A DNA stretch of 64,000 bases, taken from positions 40,872 through 104,871 of the forward strand of contig NZ_DGUZ01000021.1 in the NCBI RefSeq assembly GCF_002394865.1, given 5' to 3'. This DNA is from Fibrobacter sp. UBA4297. Its GTDB lineage: Bacteria; Fibrobacterota; Fibrobacteria; Fibrobacterales; Fibrobacteraceae. Made by a program: the position numbers and the translations under genes. Positions within the stretch are counted from its first letter, which is position 1; each line of letters starts with the position of its first letter. Below, in pieces: positions 24,438 to 32,441 of the stretch. A model generated the notes under the pieces. The model was not told the origin of the DNA and ran no database searches. It saw nothing but the letters and a program-made list of their open reading frames with translations.

Positions 24438-26390
24438 ATGCAACTCAAGAATTTCTACCCCAAAATGAGCATTCTCGGAATCGCAACTGTAATGGCACTT
24501 ACAGCCTGTAGCGATGACAATCCAAGCACCCCGTTTGCAAACACACCACAATTTCCGGATTCCAGCAGCGCCATGGAACCAACCTCCAGCGACGCTTTAG
24601 CAGAACCGACCTCTAGCTCAGCCGCAGCGGTTGATCCCTCAACCCTCCCCGCGGAAGGTCCGATTACACTCCCGCAAGGCCTTGGCGTCTTGGTCGATGA
24701 CTTCGAAGACGGGGACAACCTGAGCGTTTTTGATTACTGGTACACCTACAATGATAATGACAATGGCGGAGCATCCATCATCACGACTCCACTCAACGCC
24801 GAAGAAAACATCATTCCGGCTAGCGTCAATAACGGCTCCAAGTTTGCCTTGCAAGTCAACTACACGCTCGACAGAGGGGATTATGAATTTGATCCGTATG
24901 TTGGCTGGGGCGTTCAAGTCGCACCGGACGAAGCCAACGGACGTTTTGGCGGCCTTACCTACTGGTACAAGGGCGGCGCCCACGAAGTGCATGTCGAAAT
25001 TACTGACGTCGAAGACTATGACGTGCATCTCGCCAAGTTCCCGGCATCTCGCACTTGGAAGCAGGCAGTTGTCCGCTTCAAGGATCTCGTTCAGGGCGGC
25101 TGGGGCAAGGAAGTCCCGTTCGACGCAAAGCACATCATGGCTATCAGCTTCCAGGCAAAGGGAAACAAGAGCAAGGTCATAACCGATTCCCTCTTCATCG
25201 ACAACATTTATTTGCAAGACTCCTCTGAAGTCGAAAAGGACCAGCCGGATATGGAAATCAAGGACCCGGTCATTCCGAACGTAACCTTCACAGAAGCTGA
25301 AATTACAGTAACGAATCCGTTGCAAGAAAAGGCCATGAAGTACCTCAACAAGGGCGTCAACTTTACCAACTGGCTCGAAAATGCCGATGGCAAGTTCAAG
25401 TCTTTTGAATTGGGCGAAAAGGACGTTCAGATTCTTGCCGAAAACGGCTTCAAGAGCCTCCGCTTGCCGATTGACCTCGACCTGTACGCCACGAACCGCG
25501 ATGCATTCGTAAAAGGCACCGATACAGAACTCAAGTTCGATGACGACACATTGTTCATGGTTCTCGACTCCTTCGTAGAATGGACCGCCAAGCACAACAT
25601 GTCTTTCGTAATTGATTATCACGAATATGACAATAGCTACAACACCACAAGCGCCAAGGACACGAACTATATCAAGATGATGGCAGAAACGTGGAAGCAT
25701 GTGGCCGCCCACTATGCTGAAAATACTCGCGAAGACTTGTTCTTCGAACTTTTGAACGAACCGGACATGAGCGATGGAAAGGTTACCGCAGCCCAGTGGA
25801 CCGTTGCAGCCCAGGCCATGATTGACGCCATCCGCACGGTTGATACCAAGCATTCCATTCTCTTCGGTGATGCTCAGTGGTACTCCATTACTCTCCTCAC
25901 CAAGCGCACTCCGTTCACCGACGACAATATCATCTATGTCATCCACACTTACGAACCGTTCGCCTTCACGCATCAGGGTGGTTCTTGGACCGACTACGCC
26001 ACGATTCACGACCTTCCGTTCCCCTACGATCCGGCAAAGTGGTCTACGGTTTCTGGCGACTTCGGCGTCAACAAGAGCACAAAATCTTACGTGAAGACGA
26101 ACATCAAGAACTACTACAAGACCGGCAGCAAGGAAGCCATCATGGAACAGATTCTCAAGGCCAAGAAGTGGGCTGCAACGAACAATGTTCCGGTGATTAT
26201 CAACGAATTCGGTGCATTGAACCTCCGCTCTACCGCAGAATCCCGCATCAACTACCTCACAGCCATGCGTGAAATCTGCGATACCCTCCAGATTCCTTGG
26301 ACGCACTGGGGCTACACCGGCAACTTCTCCGTGATTGAAAACGGCAAGTTGATTGAAGGCCTCGACAAGGCTCTCGGCGTCGGAAAATAA
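24438..26390 (+). CDS. GH5 cellulase-type lipoprotein with N-terminal carbohydrate-binding domain
   Basis: 650 residues. Lipobox LTAC (Cys24) is followed by a Ser/Pro/Ala-rich linker (25 to about 75) and a beta-sandwich domain (about 83-262, starting VLVDDFEDGDNLS) of the CBM11/CBM4-like type. The GH5 barrel occupies about 300-645, with the acid/base Glu441 in LLNEPD, DYHEYDN before it, HTYEPF, and the nucleophile Glu590 in IINEFG. It is predicted to be a surface-anchored endo-beta-glucanase or related hydrolase. GAGGG four bases before ATG supports the start. Monocistronic with a strong terminator. Specificity within GH5 is not resolved. Confidence 0.9.
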   Translation: MQLKNFYPKMSILGIATVMALTACSDDNPSTPFANTPQFPDSSSAMEPTSSDALAEPTSSSAAAVDPSTLPAEGPITLPQGLGVLVDDFEDGDNLSVFDYWYTYNDNDNGGASIITTPLNAEENIIPASVNNGSKFALQVNYTLDRGDYEFDPYVGWGVQVAPDEANGRFGGLTYWYKGGAHEVHVEITDVEDYDVHLAKFPASRTWKQAVVRFKDLVQGGWGKEVPFDAKHIMAISFQAKGNKSKVITDSLFIDNIYLQDSSEVEKDQPDMEIKDPVIPNVTFTEAEITVTNPLQEKAMKYLNKGVNFTNWLENADGKFKSFELGEKDVQILAENGFKSLRLPIDLDLYATNRDAFVKGTDTELKFDDDTLFMVLDSFVEWTAKHNMSFVIDYHEYDNSYNTTSAKDTNYIKMMAETWKHVAAHYAENTREDLFFELLNEPDMSDGKVTAAQWTVAAQAMIDAIRTVDTKHSILFGDAQWYSITLLTKRTPFTDDNIIYVIHTYEPFAFTHQGGSWTDYATIHDLPFPYDPAKWSTVSGDFGVNKSTKSYVKTNIKNYYKTGSKEAIMEQILKAKKWAATNNVPVIINEFGALNLRSTAESRINYLTAMREICDTLQIPWTHWGYTGNFSVIENGKLIEGLDKALGVGK

Positions 26391-26442
26391 GGGCGTAAAC
26401 GCCCAAAGCATCAAAACTGAAATCACACCTTAAATCATCTAA

Positions 26443-26472
26443 AGTCACGCAGAAATGCGTGGCTTTTTTTTC
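26443..26472 (+). terminator. Terminator after the GH5 gene
   Basis: Core stem CACGCA / TGCGTG (26446-26451, 26456-26461) with a GAAA tetraloop, extended by three more pairs, is followed by a long T-run from 26464. Confidence 0.92.
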
Positions 26473-26476
26473 GTAG

Positions 26477-26504
26477 TAGGCAGTAGGAAGTAGACAATAG
26501 GAAG
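26477..26504. repeat. Heptamer array (GTAGGAA type)
   Basis: GTAGGCA, GTAGGAA, GTAGACA, ATAGGAA in 7-base steps, immediately after the GH5 terminator. The array at 51747-51781 contains nearly the same units. Confidence 0.8.
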
Positions 26505-26582
26505 AATAGCGCAACAAGTACAGCTGATACAGACCAATTATTAAAAATCACTTTTAAGTCTTTAAGTTGCAAGATGAATTCG

Positions 26583-26650
26583 TATCTTTAGAAACACAGA
26601 AGATCCTCATCTTCCTCCAAACGGCCGCATGAGCAATCATGCGGTTTTTC
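26583..26650 (+). ncRNA. Candidate small RNA with CCTC loop, promoter box and terminator
   Basis: TATCTTTA (26583-26590) fits the -7 box. A transcript from about 26595 would be about 55 nt. It would contain hairpin GAAGAT-CCTC-ATCTTC (26599-26614), then CTCC, then the terminator stem CCGCATGA-GCAA-TCATGCGG (26625-26644) and five T. No reading frame fits. The CCTC loop and adjoining CTCC are complementary to Shine-Dalgarno sequences. It lies between the GH5 terminator and the next gene. An attenuator for 26714 is the alternative, though a TAAATTAC box precedes that gene. Confidence 0.55.
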
Positions 26651-26701
26651 TGTACATGGCATTTTCTACATACACGTGTTTTCTACACGTTCCCAAAATT
26701 C

Positions 26702-26709
26702 TAAATTAC
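26702..26709 (+). promoter_or_regulatory. -7 box TAAATTAC next to the start of the 1176-residue protein gene
   Basis: TAAATTAC, then CGTT, then ATG 26714. Matches the TAnnTT core and the 4-7 nt spacing seen at other starts; no ribosome site. Confidence 0.4.
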
Positions 26710-26713
26710 CGTT

Positions 26714-29700
26714 ATGAAGTTTAAAATAAAGAGCATTTTGGCAGCCTGTTCCGCATTGTTGGCGGGGACAGCAAGCGCCGCCGGTTTTTACGGCAACCAG
26801 AGCGATATCCAGTGGAAAACCGCAGGCACGGAACATTTCCAGTTTATCTACCCTGTCGAATATTCAACGCACGCCGCTAAAGTATCCGCATACGCCGAGG
26901 CCGTCTACGATTCCGTCACGAGCCGCTACAACAAGCCGCTCCCACGAATCAGCGCCGTTTTGAACAACGCTCTTTATAGCAACGGAAGCGCCGTCCCGAG
27001 CGAGAACGCCATAAACCTCTGGCTCACCAACTGGGATTTTAAGATCCGCAGCAGCCACGGCTGGATTTCGGACGTGGTGACCCACGAATTCAGCCATCTC
27101 GTGAGCATTGAGAGCGGGGCTAAAATTGTCCCGAACCTTTACGGATTCCAATTCAGCTATACCGACTATTATAATGAACGCACGAGAAGCGACTTTCTCA
27201 CGATGATTCCGTTTACGTTGCAGCCGCTTTGGCTTGCCGAAGGTACTGCACAATACGAATCTTCGCGCATGGGTTTTGACGCCTGGGACACGCACCGCGA
27301 CATGCTCCTCCGCACGGCCGCACTGAACGATAGCCTCATGACGCTCCCGTACATGCACGACTTTTCGGACAATTCGCTACTCGCCGAACTCGGGCCCTAC
27401 ACGCAAGGCTTTTCGCTTGTGCTCTACATCGCCAAACATTACGGCGATGACGCCATTCCAAAAATTTGGCACGAACTTGGAAAGCCTTACCGCGCAACGC
27501 TCAACGGAGCCATCAAGAGCGTTCTTGGCATCAGCGAACAGCAACTTTACGACGCCTGGAAAAAAGAAATTACCGAGCAATACCAGGCGCAAAAAGATTC
27601 TCTCGGCACACTTGTCGAGGGCACCAAGATTACCAAGGACGCCTTCTGGCAGGACTTCCCTGTCGTGAGCGGCAAGAACCTCTACGGCGTTTCGAATTTT
27701 GGCGGTCCGTGGTTTGACGGAGCTGTTTTCAAGATTCCGCTGGAAGATACTTTAAAGACAAGAGATAGTACCGCGACACATTCAGAAAAAGTCGTAGATT
27801 CCGCGAAAACCGATAAAGTTCAAGATTCTGCGAAGGTTGATGTTGGTGAAATCAAGGTAGAAGGCGCCGACAGTAGCCTTATCAACATCACCGATTTTGC
27901 AAAGTCCGGCTTCAAGGCCAAAAAGCCCTGGTTCGACAAGGGCATCGATGTTTACGATGACAGCACGCACGGTCCAATTCTCGCCTACATCAGCTACCAG
28001 AACCGCGACAAGGATGGTCATGCGCATTTTGACGTTGCCGTAAGCGATACGAACAAGAACGAAGTCGCCCTCACATACCTTGTTGATGCCGTTTACCCGT
28101 CATTCAATAAACAAGGTTCCGCAATTGTATTCGTAAGACGCGAGCCATCCAGCACAAGATTCGTCTTGAGCAAGATTCCGTTCAATAGCGATTTGAAGAA
28201 CGCCTCCACCGAAGATCCCATTGACATTTTCAAGCCCGATTCTTCGTTCCTCTACTATAATATTTACAGCCCCAAGTTCAGCCCGGACGGAAAGCGCATC
28301 GCCTTCAGTTTCTTTGATGACAAGCAACGAGGCATCGCAATAATTGACACGAACGGAGCAAACTTCAAAGTCGTAAGCACTGCAGGCTACGACGAGCGCG
28401 ATGTCAACTGGATTGACAACGACAAGATTATTTTCGCCAGCAACCGCAACAACATTTTCAACTTGATCGAGAAAGACTTGAACACCGGCAAGGAACGCGC
28501 ACTCACAAACGTGGTCGGTGGCGCATTCACTCCGACACTTGCTGGTGACACGATTTTCTTTACGCAATACGACAAGGACGGTTTTTCTCTTTACAAATTG
28601 CCATACGTAAAAGAAGCAGAGCCGATGTTCCGCGATAGCGTTGTCGTGACCGTACGTGATAGCGTATTGCAAATGGCCGATACGCTTCAAGTCGCATGCG
28701 CAGACACAGCCACAACAGTCGATTCAACAAAGACCGCAAACGTCGCAAGCAATGTTGCCGACACCGCAAAATGCACAGAAGAGGTATTACGCAAGGACGT
28801 GATTCAAGTCGAGCACCGCGACACCATCAAGGTGGCCGTTACAGATTCGACACAACGCGAAATCATCTTGCACGGAACGCTCCCGCAAAAGATTCACAAA
28901 AATCTTGAACTCGTCGATCGTGAATTTGCAGGCGCCGAACGCAATTACAAACCAATCCCGAACATTCCGCTGTTCGTACCGATTTTCAGCATTTCCGAAA
29001 ACGCCCCGAGCATGACCGTCTTTGGCGAAGGCGAAATCAAGGCTAAGCTTGGCCTTGCCGTTGTCATCAGTGACGCTCTCAAGAAAAACACCGTGCAACT
29101 CGGGTTGTTGCTTGAACTCGGGAAAGGCATCGACTACATCAATGGTGACGGACTCAATCCCAAAATCGAAAAGGAATTCTTTATCGCATGGGATAACCGC
29201 AGCACGCCTATTGACCTTGGACTTTCGTACAGCTATGCGAACTACACAAACAAAGATACCATTCGTGTCGAAGATGTTGGAGGAAACGGAGGAGACAGCT
29301 TAAAAACAAGCTACTACGCCTTTGCAACACAAGCCATTACGGGTACCGCTGGCTACAGCATTTTCAAGAGCATCGATACATTGCAGGCCGCAGTCAGCTA
29401 CGATTGGGCAAACGTCAACTTCTACGATGAAAGAATCGAATGGACGTACCAAAAACGATTTAGCGCAACTGTCGGCCTCGGGCTTTATGGCGACCACGAA
29501 GGCGAAGGTGGCTCGGGAATTTCGGGCCAAGGGAACGGACTCTTCGTTTATTACCAATACGCCAACAGTGATCTCAGTAAACCAGGAACGCTCTACGTCA
29601 CCGAAAATGGTCGAATTGAAACACACTACAGAAACTTCGCGCTCCACCAATTCGGTCTGAATCTTTATGGGAGCGTACAAACGCCGTTCCTCCACGCTCG

Positions 29701-30244
29701 TCTTGCCGCCGGCGGAAAAATCACAAGCTACCTTCACTGGAATACAGATGACGTCAGCGACACGCTAGATTCGTACTACTACACTCCAGTGTTCCTGGAC
29801 GGTTACCCGTACTTGAGAAGCGATGAGGATTACACACTTTCAGGCACAAAGACGGCGATGGCCGAGCTCCATTACCTCTACCCGATTTATGACGACTGGA
29901 GACACGACCTCTGGATTTTCTCGACTCGCAGTTTGTACGTAGATTTGTTCGCTCAGATTGGCGCCGCCTGGAATGGAGACTTTTTCACAAACAAATTCAC
30001 CAAGCATGAATTCTGGGACCGTTCCGTGGGTTTAAGCTTCCGCATGGGCAACAAGATTTGGGACAACATTCCTCTTGACATAACGCTTACGCTTGCGCGC
30101 GGTTTGAGTCGCATCGGTGAGGACAAGGATTTCCACGGGGGAACGAAGTTGGACCCAGTCCACCTGACATTCTTGCCAAAAGCGCTCCGCCCGACGAGAA
30201 TCAAGTTTTCCATTGGGATGGGTTTCCAAAATAGTTGGCAATAA
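26714..30244 (+). CDS. Large exported protein: gluzincin-type protease domain, beta-propeller, C-terminal barrel
   Basis: 1176 residues with a signal peptide (1-22). Residues about 35-300 form a zinc protease-like domain of the MA clan: HEFSH (His124, Glu125, His128) and a third ligand Glu176 in WLAEGTAQYES. Residues about 405-630 carry TolB/PD40-type propeller repeats (YSPKFSPDGKRIAFSFFD, DVNWIDNDKIIFASNRN). A charged Asp/Thr-rich linker (about 635-720) leads to a beta-strand-rich region (about 760-1176) that fits an outer-membrane barrel. A surface protease or processing factor is the natural guess, but no characterised homologue is recognised. Monocistronic. Confidence 0.7.
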   Translation: MKFKIKSILAACSALLAGTASAAGFYGNQSDIQWKTAGTEHFQFIYPVEYSTHAAKVSAYAEAVYDSVTSRYNKPLPRISAVLNNALYSNGSAVPSENAINLWLTNWDFKIRSSHGWISDVVTHEFSHLVSIESGAKIVPNLYGFQFSYTDYYNERTRSDFLTMIPFTLQPLWLAEGTAQYESSRMGFDAWDTHRDMLLRTAALNDSLMTLPYMHDFSDNSLLAELGPYTQGFSLVLYIAKHYGDDAIPKIWHELGKPYRATLNGAIKSVLGISEQQLYDAWKKEITEQYQAQKDSLGTLVEGTKITKDAFWQDFPVVSGKNLYGVSNFGGPWFDGAVFKIPLEDTLKTRDSTATHSEKVVDSAKTDKVQDSAKVDVGEIKVEGADSSLINITDFAKSGFKAKKPWFDKGIDVYDDSTHGPILAYISYQNRDKDGHAHFDVAVSDTNKNEVALTYLVDAVYPSFNKQGSAIVFVRREPSSTRFVLSKIPFNSDLKNASTEDPIDIFKPDSSFLYYNIYSPKFSPDGKRIAFSFFDDKQRGIAIIDTNGANFKVVSTAGYDERDVNWIDNDKIIFASNRNNIFNLIEKDLNTGKERALTNVVGGAFTPTLAGDTIFFTQYDKDGFSLYKLPYVKEAEPMFRDSVVVTVRDSVLQMADTLQVACADTATTVDSTKTANVASNVADTAKCTEEVLRKDVIQVEHRDTIKVAVTDSTQREIILHGTLPQKIHKNLELVDREFAGAERNYKPIPNIPLFVPIFSISENAPSMTVFGEGEIKAKLGLAVVISDALKKNTVQLGLLLELGKGIDYINGDGLNPKIEKEFFIAWDNRSTPIDLGLSYSYANYTNKDTIRVEDVGGNGGDSLKTSYYAFATQAITGTAGYSIFKSIDTLQAAVSYDWANVNFYDERIEWTYQKRFSATVGLGLYGDHEGEGGSGISGQGNGLFVYYQYANSDLSKPGTLYVTENGRIETHYRNFALHQFGLNLYGSVQTPFLHARLAAGGKITSYLHWNTDDVSDTLDSYYYTPVFLDGYPYLRSDEDYTLSGTKTAMAELHYLYPIYDDWRHDLWIFSTRSLYVDLFAQIGAAWNGDFFTNKFTKHEFWDRSVGLSFRMGNKIWDNIPLDITLTLARGLSRIGEDKDFHGGTKLDPVHLTFLPKALRPTRIKFSIGMGFQNSWQ

Positions 30245-30279
30245 AAAATTGCCAATTATAAATCAAAATAGTACTTCAC

Positions 30280-30356
30280 GCGGGCGGGGCCCCAGCTCAG
30301 AGTTGCGAAGGCCGCACGGGCCCCTCCCTGCACCCTCCCCATCCTTGGCCGACGCT
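30280..30356. repeat. 77-bp dispersed repeat, copy 1
   Basis: GC-rich sequence starting GCGGGCGGGGCC and ending TTGGCCGACGCT. It recurs at 56308-56384 with a single difference that I can see (CTCAGAG here, CTCGGAG there). It is non-coding and follows the 1176-residue protein gene. Confidence 0.95.
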
Positions 30357-30423
30357 TATTGCATTATAAAACGTATCAGCAACTATAATTGTGTATGCTG
30401 TTCTAGATTAGCATAAACGAAAG

Positions 30424-30447
30424 GCGGCGAAGGCCGCCGTTTTTTTG
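30424..30447 (+). terminator. Terminator downstream of the 77-bp repeat
   Basis: GGCGGC / GCCGCC (30424-30429, 30434-30439) with a GAAG loop and seven T at 30441-30447. It would end plus-strand transcription coming through the repeat. Confidence 0.85.
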
Positions 30448-30449
30448 GT

Positions 30450-30893
30450 TTAGTAGTTAAAGCTTTTGGCGTTTTTGTCTTCGGGGAGGAGTTGGCCGGG
30501 ACTTGTACGTACGGCATCGCGGCCCTTGAAATTTGGATTCAGTTTTTTGATTTCACGAGATTTCACTTCGGCCTGGACATCAAGCAAGTGGCGTTCCCAT
30601 TCTTGAATAGCGCCATCGAGTTCCACGCGAGCGTTCAACATGAGTTCCTTGAGCTGCATGAGTTCAAGCATGCGTTCGCGCTTCATCACCCAAAGTTCTT
30701 CTTCTTCGGGCATGCGCTCGATATTGAACAGCAAGTTCAAATACTTTTCTTCGGCTTCGCGGTACGCCTTGTACGTATCTTCGTAAACGAGATTGCGGTC
30801 ATCAGCCATGGTCTGCTGCGAGGAGACGTGAGTTGCGCAACCGATGAAGTTCATCGCGACAGGGAGAAGGAAGAGAGGGATTGTCAAACGCAT
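30450..30893 (-). CDS. Predicted lipoprotein with a coiled-coil body
   Basis: 147 residues from ATG 30893. A lipoprotein signal ends in FIGC (Cys about 19). The rest is almost all charged helix (residues 35-115, rich in E, R, K and L), probably a coiled coil, with a short Pro-containing tail. No family recognised. The ATG is preferred to a TTG five codons earlier because TACCTTTA lies 4 nt upstream of it, as at other leaderless starts. Monocistronic by position; the next gene upstream on this strand is 116 bp away. Confidence 0.65.
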   Translation of the reverse strand: MRLTIPLFLLPVAMNFIGCATHVSSQQTMADDRNLVYEDTYKAYREAEEKYLNLLFNIERMPEEEELWVMKRERMLELMQLKELMLNARVELDGAIQEWERHLLDVQAEVKSREIKKLNPNFKGRDAVRTSPGQLLPEDKNAKSFNY

Positions 30894-30920
30894 AAAATAA
30901 AGGTACAAAAAATAATAAGC

Positions 30921-30955
30921 AGAACTTAGTTATTAGTCAATGGTTATTAGAATGC
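30921..30955. repeat. Short heptamer array
   Basis: AGAACTT, AGTTATT, AGTCAAT, GGTTATT, AGAATGC in 7-base steps, in the gap between two minus-strand lipoprotein genes. Confidence 0.7.
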
Positions 30956-30972
30956 TGCCATGACATTGAATG

Positions 30973-31000
30973 GAGATGCCTGCTCGGTAGCAGGCATGAC
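30973..31000. repeat. Palindromic element
   Basis: ATGCCTGCT (30976-30984) pairs perfectly with AGCAGGCAT (30989-30997), followed by GACAATTG. Another stem variant of the GATG...ATGACA family. It lies 10 bp after the stop codon at 31010. Confidence 0.85.
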
Positions 31001-31009
31001 AATTGCAAT

Positions 31010-31936
31010 TTATTCAGCGGCTTCGGGGATATCGCGCTTAATATTGTAAAGTCTTTCGTACGAGACATGGCTCGTGAACGTGACGGTATCCTTTGTTTCG
31101 GGGTGGATCATCGTGTGCGTTCCGACTTTGACTTCACGTTCCTGGCACGGGAGACCTGTTTCCGGTTCAATCATGACTTCGAACTCGGTGCGATATTCGC
31201 CCTTAAGTCCAGAGGTATAAGCCTTGAACTTGTCTGGCACAATCTTGCTACCCACGTGCTGTTCCCAAATGAAGTACGGGAAACTTTCAGTTTCTTGCAA
31301 GTAGACGACGTAGTCCAGGCACTTGCGGTGGTCGCGATTCGTAAAGCCCCTCGTCACCACAGAATCCACCTTGATAAGCGCAAAGTTCAGACGGCCCTGC
31401 TGCTTGAGGAGTTCAGTCACATTGCCCTTGACCGGCACAACACCCTTGAGCAAGTGGTCCATTTCCCAGCGGTGCTTTTCCAAGCGCTTGAGGTGCGGCT
31501 TGAATTCAGGATTCAAGAGCTGATCGCGCCAGCGGCTCGGCATCGGGATATGGGCCAGCAACGTATCATAGCCATCATCAATGCCGGTAAGGCTCGTCAC
31601 ATTGCGGTCTACAGCGGCTAGGTTCACTTCCTTGATGCGCCAGGCAAGTTCCGTCGGCATAAAATTCTTGAGGTATCCGCGAGACTTGTCAATCACGTAA
31701 TTGCGCTTGACAAACGTCGTATCGCCTTTTGAAGAGTAGTTCAAATCGGCATACGTCGCTGTAATCGTCCCCACCTTTTCTTCGCCCTTCAAGTCCAGCG
31801 TCGCATAATAGCTTTCGGTGTACATTTCGAGCGTGACAGGAGCGTTTAATTTATAGTCAACAGATACTTCAGACTGCCCACATGCGGTAAGCATTGCAGC
31901 GACAAACATTCCACTCAAGAGTTTTATTTTATTCAT
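31010..31936 (-). CDS. Predicted lipoprotein of unknown function
   Basis: 308 residues from ATG 31936. The lipobox is LTAC. The mature part is beta-rich with no recognised domain; a conserved-looking feature is the internal TESYYATLDLKGEEKVGTITATYADLNYS. A TTG directly after the stop of the upstream gene (31948) is an alternative start. The 12-bp gap to the preceding lipoprotein gene implies one transcript, so the two probably act together in the envelope. Function unknown. Confidence 0.65.
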   Translation of the reverse strand: MNKIKLLSGMFVAAMLTACGQSEVSVDYKLNAPVTLEMYTESYYATLDLKGEEKVGTITATYADLNYSSKGDTTFVKRNYVIDKSRGYLKNFMPTELAWRIKEVNLAAVDRNVTSLTGIDDGYDTLLAHIPMPSRWRDQLLNPEFKPHLKRLEKHRWEMDHLLKGVVPVKGNVTELLKQQGRLNFALIKVDSVVTRGFTNRDHRKCLDYVVYLQETESFPYFIWEQHVGSKIVPDKFKAYTSGLKGEYRTEFEVMIEPETGLPCQEREVKVGTHTMIHPETKDTVTFTSHVSYERLYNIKRDIPEAAE

Positions 31937-31948
31937 TAAATTAACCAA

Positions 31949-32392
31949 CTATTGATTGACAATCGTTAACTGTTTTGAAGCAATCAAGCCTCTTTCAGAA
32001 GAAATTTCAAGAACAACCGTTCCAGGGGCTTTGAGTTTTGTCATTTCGCGGGCCGTTGCATAACCGCCTCGACGCGAACGCGCTTCAAGAGTAAACGCTT
32101 CCATTTTATTGGAAACATGGAAATCACGTTCCCAAAGCTGAGTCCCCTTGTTAGCAAGAGTCCCTTCGTAGAACGCAAATTTCAGCGTATTAAAATCAAA
32201 ACCCGTTCCATAACGCAACTGGATGATGAGTTCATCAGCCATTCTGAATACGCTACCTGTATCAGCAACATAGCCCACAGCCGGATTCCATTCACGACCA
32301 CAGGCGATAATGGGTTCAGATTTTGAGCAACCTGCAAAAAGCCCACCCAAGGCTAAAGTTGCAAGCATAACGACTTTCTGTTTTTTGTTCAT
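31949..32392 (-). CDS. Small predicted lipoprotein
   Basis: 147 residues. The lipobox FAGC is preceded by a typical hydrophobic stretch (VVMLATLALGGLF). The mature part has beta-type repeats and a single further cysteine (IIACGREW). The start is set at ATG 32392 because GAGAGGG stands five bases upstream; an upstream in-frame start has no support. It is followed after 12 bp by another lipoprotein gene. No family recognised. Confidence 0.65.
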   Translation of the reverse strand: MNKKQKVVMLATLALGGLFAGCSKSEPIIACGREWNPAVGYVADTGSVFRMADELIIQLRYGTGFDFNTLKFAFYEGTLANKGTQLWERDFHVSNKMEAFTLEARSRRGGYATAREMTKLKAPGTVVLEISSERGLIASKQLTIVNQ

Positions 32393-32441
32393 TGTATCCC
32401 TCTCTTTTTTGCCCAACAGCACTTTTTAAAATAGCAAAAAA

